NCBI GenBank assembly: GCA_016717325.1
Contig: JADKFV010000008.1
Span: 62,001 to 126,000 of the forward strand
From: Bacteroidota bacterium
GTDB taxonomy: Bacteria; Bacteroidota; Bacteroidia; AKYH767-A; OLB10
DNA: 64,000 nt
Direction of reading: 5' to 3'
Shown one piece after another: positions 1-7,614 of the stretch. Position numbers and translations under genes: made by a program. Position 1 is the stretch's first letter; every line of letters begins with the position of its first letter. The notes beneath the pieces are model-generated. The model worked only from the letters and a program-made list of their open reading frames with translations, was not told where the DNA came from and did not search any database.

Positions 1-153
1 CATAGTAGGAGGATGGCAGTGGTATATTAAAGAGTAAACACTCGAAAAACCATGTGTTGAAAATAACTCTTCGGCATATAGGCTGCCATCGGGCTTGCGA
101 AATTGTGTATGGCGCTTTGCAGGTATTTTACCTGCCTGATGGTATTGTGGCAT
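1..153 (-). CDS. hmgA: Homogentisate 1,2-dioxygenase, N-terminal 51 residues (runs off left edge)
   Basis: The minus strand starts with ATG at 153 and stays open to the window edge. The 51 residues begin MPQYHQAGKIPAKRHTQF and contain RKPDGSLYAEELFSTHGF and SSVYSLIYHCHPPTM, the highly conserved N-terminus of homogentisate 1,2-dioxygenase. In this family the enzyme is a cytosolic Fe(II) ring-cleaving dioxygenase turning homogentisate into maleylacetoacetate in tyrosine and phenylalanine catabolism; the metal ligands lie in the part not seen here. It is divergent from a fumarylacetoacetate hydrolase gene that would act two steps later, which supports the call. Only the first part of the gene is visible, so whether it is intact is unknown. 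Confidence 0.9.
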   Translation of the reverse strand, partial: MPQYHQAGKIPAKRHTQFRKPDGSLYAEELFSTHGFSSVYSLIYHCHPPTM

Positions 154-216
154 TACTCTGTTTTTTTATTGTTTATAAATTGATGGCATCAAAAGTAGTT
201 TTATTCCCTTTTGCAT

Positions 217-246
217 TTTGATTTAAATAAAGCTCGTTTACTTTTG
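217..246 (+). promoter_or_regulatory. Bacteroidota-type promoter for the fumarylacetoacetate hydrolase gene
   Basis: TTTG at 217-220 and TACTTTTG at 239-246 match the Bacteroidota -33/-7 pair (TTTG and TAnnTTTG) with an 18-nt spacer. Transcription would begin near 252, downstream of the first in-frame start at 211. This is why the ATG at 307 is preferred for the gene. Confidence 0.6.
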
Positions 247-306
247 TGCCCTGCAAAATTAAGAATTAGGTTGCATTCTTTTTTCCTTCCAATACAAAAT
301 TTAAAT

Positions 307-1332
307 ATGAAATTAGTAACTTATAGAGTAAATTCAACTCACCGGCTAGGTATTGTTATCGATAGTACAATTTACGATTTGTCCATGGCTGCTTATCATA
401 ATGGAATGAACAATATGCCTCATAACATGTTGCAATTTTTGCAGGGAGGGGATGAACTGATGACATTTGCAAAAAAGACCGAACAACAAATTAAGAATAA
501 AAAGATAGATATAGCTGGAGAAAAATATGCTGATGAGTTATTATTGGCACCTATTACCAATCCTACATCGTGCCGCGATGGCTATGCTTTCAGGCAACAT
601 GTGGCAGCTGCCCGCAGAAACCGCAAAGTAGATATGATCGAAGAGTTTGACCAATACCCTATTTTTTATTTTACAAACCACAATGCCATACAAGGACCCG
701 GTGAAATATGGTGTATGCCCGATCATTTTCAACAACTCGATTTCGAACTTGAGGTAGCCATTATAGTAGGTAAACAAGGAATGAATGTAAAAGCAGAAAA
801 TGCCGATAATTATATTGCCGGTTACATGATAATGAATGACATGAGTGCTCGTGTTTTGCAAATGGAAGAGATGAAACTTAACCTAGGCCCGGCCAAAGGA
901 AAGGATTTTTCAACGGTGATAGGGCCTATGCTTGTGACACCCGATGATGAATCAATTTCTAACTTAATAACCAGTGCAAAAGCCAACCATACAGGAAATA
1001 ATTATAATCTGGAAATGATTTGCAGAGTAAATGGTGTTCAGGTTTCGAAAGGTAATATGGGTGATATGGATTGGACCTTTGCCGAAATATTAGAGCGTTG
1101 TGCTTATGGTGTAAATATTTTGCCGGGTGATGTAATTGGATCAGGCACAGTGGGTACCGGATGTTTTTTGGAACTAAATGGTACCGGTAAATTGAACAAC
1201 CCTGATTACAAAACACAATGGCTTCAGCCCGGTGATACAGTTGAAATGGAAGTAACTGGTTTAGGAAAGTTAACCAATACTATAAAAGCATACGATTCAG
1301 ATTTTTCAATATTGAATTTGAAAAAGAATTAA
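307..1332 (+). CDS. Fumarylacetoacetate hydrolase family protein (tyrosine catabolism)
   Basis: This 341-residue protein belongs to the FAH superfamily. Motifs seen are SCRDGYAFRQHVAAARRNR, the segment YFTNHNAIQGPGEI, the metal-site stretch LDFELEVAIIVG, GYMIMNDMSAR, LGPAKGKDFSTVIGP, and near the C-terminus PGDVIGSGTVGTGCFLELNG. In FAH enzymes the acidic residues in the DFELE region bind a divalent metal and the enzyme cleaves a C-C bond in the cytosol. Next to divergent hmgA, the likely reaction is fumarylacetoacetate to fumarate plus acetoacetate. The frame is open from 211, but the promoter at 217-246 and the family-like N-terminus MKLVTYRVNS favour ATG 307. The exact substrate is inferred from context. 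Confidence 0.88.
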   Translation: MKLVTYRVNSTHRLGIVIDSTIYDLSMAAYHNGMNNMPHNMLQFLQGGDELMTFAKKTEQQIKNKKIDIAGEKYADELLLAPITNPTSCRDGYAFRQHVAAARRNRKVDMIEEFDQYPIFYFTNHNAIQGPGEIWCMPDHFQQLDFELEVAIIVGKQGMNVKAENADNYIAGYMIMNDMSARVLQMEEMKLNLGPAKGKDFSTVIGPMLVTPDDESISNLITSAKANHTGNNYNLEMICRVNGVQVSKGNMGDMDWTFAEILERCAYGVNILPGDVIGSGTVGTGCFLELNGTGKLNNPDYKTQWLQPGDTVEMEVTGLGKLTNTIKAYDSDFSILNLKKN

Positions 1333-1407
1333 ACCTTATGATTTAAAAACATTCAAACACCACCTAGAAAATATTTTTTTTTAATATGGAACTTTAAATG
1401 CAATTAT

Positions 1408-1415
1408 TACATTTG
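1408..1415 (+). promoter_or_regulatory. Probable -7 element for the SprB-repeat protein gene
   Basis: TACATTTG fits the Bacteroidota -7 consensus TAnnTTTG and lies 38 nt before the ATG at 1454. No clear TTTG at -33 was seen. Confidence 0.45.
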
Positions 1416-1453
1416 TGGTTCCTCCTCAATAATTCCTTTCCGAGAAAATAAAA

Positions 1454-3661
1454 ATGAAAACTAATAATACTTATTTAAATTTAAACAAATCAATACAAAT
1501 GATGAACAAAAACAATTATCAAATTACGAATTGGATGAAGCGCATAGTGTGCTTATCAATGATGGCAATGTCAATAATGTTTAGCCAAAGTGCCAAAGCA
1601 TCGCATCTTGCCGGTATGGAAATTACATACCAACACCTTACTGGTAATACTTATCGTATTATTGTAAACTATTATCGCGATTGTGCCGGCATTGCACCAC
1701 GCAACTCCCTCATCATTCAGTACAGTTCGGCTTTATGCCAGCAATCTGATACAATTATCGCTTTCAAAAACAATGTGGTAACTGAAATTTCTGATGTTTG
1801 TTCTAACACTGCAACTACTTGTAGCGGAGGAACAGCGCCTGGCATACAACGTCATACGTATACAGTCGACTTAACATTGCCAGCTCAATGTAGCGATTGG
1901 AAAATTGGCATTGCTGACGTTGCGCGAAATGCTGCCATCACAACCTTAAATAATCCTGGAAACACTCCTTTATATGTTGAGGCACGCATAAATAATACAG
2001 GATCGATTAATAATACTTCACCAACATTTACAAACGACCCTGTAGGTTTTGCATGTATTAATCAGGTTTTCAATTACAACCATGGTGCAATTGATGTGGA
2101 TGGTGACTCATTAGTATATGAGTTAATCACACCTCAAGGATGCGCCACCGATGGTCAAGGCCAGGTATCCATTCCCTATGTGCCAAGTAATGTTTCATTT
2201 ATTGCTCCTTTTTCAACTACAAATCCATTACCATCGAGTACTCCTTTTGTTGTTAACCCGCTTACAGGAGCTATTTCGTTTAAGCCAAATGCAAGTGCAG
2301 TAGGTGTTTTGGCCATACGTGTAAAAGAGTTTCGGAATGGGGTTTTGATAGGAACTATCATCCGTGATTTGCAATTCCAAACTGTTAATTGTGGTACAAA
2401 TAATCTGCCTGTGGCTTCGGGCCTAAATGGAGGTTCATCATATTCGGCTACCGTTTGTGCTGGCGATTCAGTTTGTTATACAATTAACTCTACCGATGCC
2501 GAACAACAACAAATTGTTACCATGACTACTAATATCGCTCAAAGTATTCCTGGAGCAACATTTACTATTTCTACCGGAAGTCGCCCTACTGGAACTGTTT
2601 GCTGGAAGCCATCTGCTGCCTTTGCAGGTCCAAACACATTCACAGTTATTGTTCAGGATGATGCATGCCCCACTAACGGTCAGCAAGTGTTTTCTTACAC
2701 AATAAACGTAACATCACTAATTGTTACGGCTACTGCCAATACCAATGATGTAACAACTACTGTTAGCGGAGGCACATTACCATATACATATGTATGGAGC
2801 AGCGGTGAAACTACTGATGGATTGATTGATACCGAAAATGGCACGTATACCGTTACAGTTACCGATGCAAATGGTTGCACCGGCACTGCAAGTGTTGTTG
2901 TAAATTATCAAACAGGGCCATGTGAAATTAAATTCGATAGCACTGTTACAAATGTTACATGTTTTGGAAAATGCAATGGCGCAATTTCCTTTGCTATTTT
3001 TGGAGGAACAGCGCCATTCCAATACATATGGTCGAATGGAAAAACAACTAAAAATGTTGGATCGTTATGCGTTGGTACATATACTATGACAGTGACAGAT
3101 GCAACCGGATGTTCAAAAACTTATACCAACAAGGTAAAAGGACCAAAGCAAATATTGCCAAACTTTGTAGTAACACCATGCACAACTCCTAATTGTACCG
3201 GAGGATTGAAGACAGTACCAACGCTTGGTGTAGCACCATACAAGTACAAATGGTCTAATTCAAAAACAACAGCACTTATTAGCAATCTTTGCAATGGAAC
3301 TTATACCGTAACTATTACCGACAAAAATGGATGCACTCGTAAGGCGAGCAAAAAAATATCTGGCTGTGGATCAGGACCTGCTGACAACTTTTCTGACACG
3401 GACGATGAAGAAACATTGCGTGTTGAGCAGGAAGGTTTAATCAGCATTTTCCCAAACCCTTCAAATTCTACATTTTTTATACAGAATTTTAGTGGTTCTT
3501 CTCAAGCAATGTCTATTTTTGATATTACCGGTAAAGTTGTTAGTTCAATCCAATTAAACGATGAATTGACAATTGGTAGTGATTTGGAACCGGGTATTTA
3601 TTTCATCAAGATCCAAAGCAATACTGGAGTTCAGACATATAAAATTTCGAAAGTGAGATAG
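1454..3661 (+). CDS. Secreted SprB-repeat protein with T9SS sorting domain
   Basis: This 735-residue protein has a signal peptide in MKRIVCLSMMAMSIMFSQS ending near AKA. An alternative ATG at 1535 would start right at that peptide; 1454 is kept because it sits about 30 nt after the predicted transcription start. The body begins SHLAGMEITYQHLTGNTYRI, a common opening of large Bacteroidota surface proteins. Three SprB-like repeats follow, each built on W-S-N/S-G-x-T-T ... G-T-Y-T-V-T-V-T-D-x-x-G-C. The last ~75 residues, starting ISIFPNPSNSTFFI and ending YKISKVR, form a type A T9SS sorting domain. It is therefore expected to cross the outer membrane and be cell-surface attached or released. 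SprB repeats are known from the gliding adhesin, but this protein is far smaller, so a role in adhesion is only inferred. Confidence 0.85.
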   Translation: MKTNNTYLNLNKSIQMMNKNNYQITNWMKRIVCLSMMAMSIMFSQSAKASHLAGMEITYQHLTGNTYRIIVNYYRDCAGIAPRNSLIIQYSSALCQQSDTIIAFKNNVVTEISDVCSNTATTCSGGTAPGIQRHTYTVDLTLPAQCSDWKIGIADVARNAAITTLNNPGNTPLYVEARINNTGSINNTSPTFTNDPVGFACINQVFNYNHGAIDVDGDSLVYELITPQGCATDGQGQVSIPYVPSNVSFIAPFSTTNPLPSSTPFVVNPLTGAISFKPNASAVGVLAIRVKEFRNGVLIGTIIRDLQFQTVNCGTNNLPVASGLNGGSSYSATVCAGDSVCYTINSTDAEQQQIVTMTTNIAQSIPGATFTISTGSRPTGTVCWKPSAAFAGPNTFTVIVQDDACPTNGQQVFSYTINVTSLIVTATANTNDVTTTVSGGTLPYTYVWSSGETTDGLIDTENGTYTVTVTDANGCTGTASVVVNYQTGPCEIKFDSTVTNVTCFGKCNGAISFAIFGGTAPFQYIWSNGKTTKNVGSLCVGTYTMTVTDATGCSKTYTNKVKGPKQILPNFVVTPCTTPNCTGGLKTVPTLGVAPYKYKWSNSKTTALISNLCNGTYTVTITDKNGCTRKASKKISGCGSGPADNFSDTDDEETLRVEQEGLISIFPNPSNSTFFIQNFSGSSQAMSIFDITGKVVSSIQLNDELTIGSDLEPGIYFIKIQSNTGVQTYKISKVR

Positions 3662-3692
3662 TAAGTTTGTAATTTTTAGTTCAATATAAATG

Positions 3693-3723
3693 CCGGGAGA
3701 TATTCTACTCCCGGTTTTTTTTT
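3693..3723 (+). terminator. Rho-independent terminator after the SprB-repeat gene
   Basis: A perfect 7-bp stem CCGGGAG / CTCCCGG (3693-3699 and 3708-3714) with an 8-nt loop is followed by a run of nine T. It lies 32 nt after the stop codon. Confidence 0.85.
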
Positions 3724-3964
3724 GTCTTAATTCATAATTTAAATCAATGGAAAGACAAAAAACATTGAACCAGGTTTTAATAGTAAGTAAGAAAACCGCC
3801 TTTCGAAGAAGAATTGAATTGTTTATAGGTCAAATAAGAAATAATTATGGTTTTTTTATAAAATTCTATAGGATTAGTAGAATACTTTAAAAATTTATTT
3901 TTATCTTCGCCCCTTGATACATAAAAAATTATGTACACATAAATTTTAGTCTTAATAAATTGTT

Positions 3965-4560
3965 TTGGAAAGTAAAAACATAGTTCAACAAAATTATAAA
4001 ATAACTAAAGGCGACAGGGCTAAATTGTTGCATCAAAAACCTGCCGTACTATGGTTCACAGGGTTATCCGGTTCGGGTAAGTCGACACTGGCCGATGCGC
4101 TTGAAGTAAAATTACATAATGAAGGCTTCAAAACTTATTTGCTCGATGGTGATAATATCCGTTTTGGGCTTAACAAAAATGTAGACTTTAGTGACGAAGG
4201 CCGAAAAGAAAATATTCGCAGAATTGGTGAAGTAGCCAAACTTATGACAGATGCCGGTTTAATTGTGTTAACAGCCTTTGTGTCACCATTTCAGTCCGAT
4301 CGAAATCTTGTTCGTAACTTGTTGCCCGAGGGCTCCTTCACCGAAATATTTGTGGATTGTCCACTTGAAGTATGTGAACAACGCGATGTAAAAGGACTTT
4401 ACAAAAGGCCCGCGCTGGAGAAATAAAAGATTTTACAGGTATAAGTTCTCCTTATGAAGCGCCCGAAAATCCGGAATTTATTATTTCAACCCATCAAAAT
4501 CCTTTAGATGAATGTGTTGAAATGCTTTATAAGAAAATATATACCGGTTTGATTGGGTGA
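3965..4560 (+). CDS. cysC: Adenylylsulfate (APS) kinase, frameshifted in the read sequence
   Basis: APS kinase phosphorylates adenylylsulfate to PAPS in the cytosol. The Walker A loop GLSGSGKST is at residues 33-41, followed by LLDGDNIRFGLN, and later FVSPFQSDRNLVR and FVDCPLEVCEQRD. The first frame stops early at 4426 after GLYKRPALEK. Restoring one A in the run at 4403-4406 gives GLYKKARAGEIKDFTGISSPYE and continues through STHQNPLDECVEMLYKKI to a TGA at 4558-4560, giving the usual length of about 198 residues. A one-base indel in a homopolymer, probably a consensus error, is the simplest reading. The only plausible start is TTG at 3965 (MESKNIVQQNYKI). TATCTTCG at 3902-3909 is a weak -7 candidate. 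First gene of cysC-cysD-cysN. Confidence 0.88.
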
Positions 4561-4653
4561 AATAATAACATCAAACTCAACAAAACTTGTATCATTGTTC
4601 ATTCTATGAAAGTGATTCTCACAAAATAAAACTAAAACATCAATATTAAATAT

Positions 4654-5559
4654 ATGCAGTTATACAATTTAGATCATTTAAGAGATCTTGAAGCAGAATC
4701 GATATATATTATCCGAGAAACTGCTGCTCAATTTGAACGTCCGGCTTTGCTTTTTTCGGGAGGTAAAGATTCCATTGTAATGTCGCACATGGCACGTAAG
4801 GCATTTTATCCGGCAAAAATTCCATTCCCATGTGTCCACATTGATACAGGGCACAACTTTCCTGAAACTATCGAATATCGCGATATGTGGATGAAAGAAA
4901 TTGGCGCTAACCTTATTGTAGGTCATGTTCAGGACTCCATAGATACAGGAAGGGTTAAGGAAGAAAAGGGCCCAAACGCCTCTCGTAATGCTTTGCAAAC
5001 CGTAACATTACTCGATACCATTGCGGCAAACAAATTTGACGCTTGTATGGGTGGTGCACGCAGAGATGAAGAAAAGGCCAGGGCTAAAGAAAGAATTTTT
5101 TCACACCGCGATGAATTTGGTCAGTGGGATCCCAAAAATCAACGCCCTGAATTATGGATGTTACTAAATGGAAAGAAAAGTGTAGGCGAAAATTTCAGGG
5201 TATTTCCTATTAGCAATTGGACAGAAATGGATGTTTGGATGTACATAGTTGCAGAAAATATTCCTATCCCTTCAATATACTTCTCTCATCAGCGTGAAGT
5301 GATTGATCGAGATGGAATGATGCTTGCCACCAGTGATTTTATTATACCGGGGCCCAATGAAATGCCCCGTAAAGAAATTGTGCGTTACCGAACAGTTGGC
5401 GATATGACTTGCACAGGGGCGGTATTTTCAACTGCCAGCACATTGCAAGAAGTGATAGATGAAATATCAGCAAGTCGTACTACCGAGCGTGGAACTCGTT
5501 CCGATGATAAGCGTTCGGAAGCAGCAATGGAAGATCGCAAAAAAGCTGGATACTTTTAG
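4654..5559 (+). CDS. cysD: Sulfate adenylyltransferase subunit 2
   Basis: This 301-residue protein is the PP-loop ATP pyrophosphatase subunit of ATP sulfurylase, which joins sulfate to ATP to form APS. The PP-loop motif SGGKDS is at residues 35-40, followed by HMARKAFYPAKIPFPCVHIDTG and GARRDEEKARAKERIFSHRD; the C-terminus ends SEAAMEDRKKAGYF as in most CysD proteins. Length is normal for the family. It lies 93 nt after cysC and 61 nt before its partner cysN, so the three are very likely one operon for sulfate activation. No sulfite-producing reductase genes are in the window, so whether the end use is assimilation or sulfation cannot be told. Confidence 0.95.
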   Translation: MQLYNLDHLRDLEAESIYIIRETAAQFERPALLFSGGKDSIVMSHMARKAFYPAKIPFPCVHIDTGHNFPETIEYRDMWMKEIGANLIVGHVQDSIDTGRVKEEKGPNASRNALQTVTLLDTIAANKFDACMGGARRDEEKARAKERIFSHRDEFGQWDPKNQRPELWMLLNGKKSVGENFRVFPISNWTEMDVWMYIVAENIPIPSIYFSHQREVIDRDGMMLATSDFIIPGPNEMPRKEIVRYRTVGDMTCTGAVFSTASTLQEVIDEISASRTTERGTRSDDKRSEAAMEDRKKAGYF

Positions 5560-5620
5560 ACCGATTCATACCAAGATTAATTCAAAAAAAAATAAATATA
5601 AATAACAAAAAATACTCTCA

Positions 5621-6862
5621 ATGGAATTACTAAGATTCTCTACTGCCGGTAGTGTTGACGATGGAAAAAGCACACTGATTGGCCGTTTATTATATGATTC
5701 AAAATCAATTTTTCAAGATCAGCTTGATGCACTTGAAGCATATTCAAACCAAAAAGGATATGGTGTGGTTGATTTGGCTTTACTTACCGATGGACTTCGA
5801 GCCGAGCGCGAACAAGGAATAACAATTGATGTAGCATATCGCTACTTTGCTACTCCAAAGCGTAAGTTTATTATTGCCGATACTCCGGGCCACATTCAGT
5901 ACACTCGTAATATGGTTACCGGAAGCTCAAACTCGAACCTATCACTTATATTGATTGATGCCCGTAATGGCATTGTTGAACAAACAAACCGCCATTCATT
6001 TATTGCATCATTGCTCAACATTGCTCATTTAGTGGTGTGTGTAAATAAAATGGATTTGGTTGGGTACGATGAAAACAAATTTAACGAAATTGTGGATGGT
6101 TATAAAGTGTTGGCATCTAAGCTTGATATTAAAGACGTAACATTCATTCCTATCAGTGCTTTGAATGGCGACAACGTGGTTGACCGCAGCACAAATATGT
6201 CGTGGTATAATGGACCAACTTTAATGTATTTATTGGAACATGTTCATTTAAGCAGTGACATCAATCACATTGATGGGCGTTTTCCTGTTCAATATGTTAT
6301 TCGTCCGAAGGAAGATAGATATCACGACTATCGTGGATATGCAGGTCGTGTGGCTAGTGGCATTTTCCGTGTTGGCGACAAAGTGATGGTACTGCCAAGC
6401 GGATTCACCTCAACGATAAAATCCATTGATTCATACGATAAAACAATGGAAGAGTGCTTTGCTCCCCAATCGGTAACAATAGTGTTAAATGACGATATCG
6501 ATATTAGCCGTGGTGACATGATTGTACGCGAAAATAATGTACCGCAATCAAGCCAGGATTTAGAAATGATGATGTGTTGGTTTGGCGATACCCCTATGCA
6601 ACCAAATGGCAGATATATTTTGCGTCATACCACCAAAGAATCGAAGTGTGTGATAAAGGATATTCGATACCGGATAGATGTAAATACATACCACCGCAAT
6701 GAGGAAGAAAAGCAAATAAAAATGAATGATATTTGCAGGGTTCATGTTCGCACTCAGGTTCCAATATTTTTCGATAGTTATAGAAAAAACAGAATTACAG
6801 GAAGTGTAATTTTAATAGACGAAGCAACCAATAATACTGTTGCTGCGGGAATGATAATGTAA
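5621..6862 (+). CDS. cysN: Sulfate adenylyltransferase subunit 1 (GTPase)
   Basis: This 413-residue protein is the regulatory GTPase subunit of ATP sulfurylase, using GTP hydrolysis to drive APS formation by CysD. G1 GSVDDGKST is at residues 10-18, G3 DTPGH at 87-91 and G4 NKMD at 142-145, followed by elongation-factor-like beta-barrel domains. It is the stand-alone form: no APS kinase domain is fused to the C-terminus, which fits a separate cysC at the start of the operon. Start ATG 5621 gives the usual MELLRFSTAGSVDDGKST. A terminator follows directly. Confidence 0.95.
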   Translation: MELLRFSTAGSVDDGKSTLIGRLLYDSKSIFQDQLDALEAYSNQKGYGVVDLALLTDGLRAEREQGITIDVAYRYFATPKRKFIIADTPGHIQYTRNMVTGSSNSNLSLILIDARNGIVEQTNRHSFIASLLNIAHLVVCVNKMDLVGYDENKFNEIVDGYKVLASKLDIKDVTFIPISALNGDNVVDRSTNMSWYNGPTLMYLLEHVHLSSDINHIDGRFPVQYVIRPKEDRYHDYRGYAGRVASGIFRVGDKVMVLPSGFTSTIKSIDSYDKTMEECFAPQSVTIVLNDDIDISRGDMIVRENNVPQSSQDLEMMMCWFGDTPMQPNGRYILRHTTKESKCVIKDIRYRIDVNTYHRNEEEKQIKMNDICRVHVRTQVPIFFDSYRKNRITGSVILIDEATNNTVAAGMIM

Positions 6863-6887
6863 AATATTTATTTTATTCATACGTGAG

Positions 6888-6913
6888 GCCCTTCAGTTAT
6901 GGAGGGCTTTTTT
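6888..6913 (+). terminator. Terminator of the cysCDN operon
   Basis: Stem GCCCTTC (6888-6894) pairs with GGAGGGC (6901-6907), with one G-T pair, a 6-nt loop and six T after it. It overlaps the last codons of the convergent minus-strand gene that stops at 6893. Confidence 0.7.
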
Positions 6914-7600
6914 CGTATAGTAGCTTATAAATTTATCATCACCAGTTAGTTTTCCCACCACCTTGTACTTCGACTTTTTAAGTACGATAGATTTTGATGC
7001 GAGCTCTTTAATCACACAAAAAGGAAAACGCCCGCTCGAATGAATAAAATAAACATCATCGCTTACTTCAATAAAACCGGTATGGTTATCCAGACCAATT
7101 ACGTATATGCCATTGCCGTTGCTTTTTAGCGATTCAATAAAAGCACTGAATACATGTTTGTTATAATGGTATATTGATTTTGTATCAACCAGTTCTATTA
7201 TCATTTGCTCGGATGGCAATTGCGCAAGATGCGAACGATTAATTTCTGCACCCGTATGTTTCAAAAATGTTGTTACAAAGTAACCACATGCAATAGTTCC
7301 CTCTCCGGGAATTTGTGTAGTGCCATAAAAATTCCACCGTGTGCCCAGCCAGTAAGGAAGCAATGTGTTGTCAAAACAGTTTTCTAAATTCTTATCAAAT
7401 AGGTTTCGCGATTTGTTGTCGCTTGCATGGTTAGCAAGAAAAATATTTTCATTCTTTATTTGTTTTTGCAATGCATTGTACTTTGCCGAAGTATAAAAAA
7501 AATAATGATAGCCCGGAAGTAATGATTTATAAGATGTAAACCATGTTGCTACGTATATAGTTATAGTTGTTGCGAAAATGATAAGCGAAATTTTACGCAA
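6893..7600 (-). CDS. Membrane-anchored or secreted protein with a cysteine-peptidase-like core
   Basis: I do not recognise a named family. The 235 residues start with one hydrophobic segment (ISLIIFATTITIYVATWF), a signal anchor or uncleaved signal peptide. The core contains GTIACGYFVTTFLKHTG, then GIYVIGLDNHTGFIEV and VYFIHSSG. A Cys at the start of a helix (C-G-Y-F), then a His in a strand (D-N-H-T-G-F), then H-S-S looks like the Cys-His layout of NlpC/P60- or CHAP-like papain-fold amidases. That is inference from motif order, not a match to a known family. It lies 14 nt after the GH13 gene on the same strand, so the two probably share a transcript. The envelope is the likely location. Confidence 0.55.
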   Translation of the reverse strand: MRKISLIIFATTITIYVATWFTSYKSLLPGYHYFFYTSAKYNALQKQIKNENIFLANHASDNKSRNLFDKNLENCFDNTLLPYWLGTRWNFYGTTQIPGEGTIACGYFVTTFLKHTGAEINRSHLAQLPSEQMIIELVDTKSIYHYNKHVFSAFIESLKSNGNGIYVIGLDNHTGFIEVSDDVYFIHSSGRFPFCVIKELASKSIVLKKSKYKVVGKLTGDDKFISYYTKKALHN

Positions 7601-7614
7601 GTTAAATGTGTTTA

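Noticed and set aside
3724..3964. Riboswitch or leader RNA upstream of cysC
   Set aside because: The 241-nt stretch is AT-rich with no stable or recognisable structure; only a weak -7 box was found.
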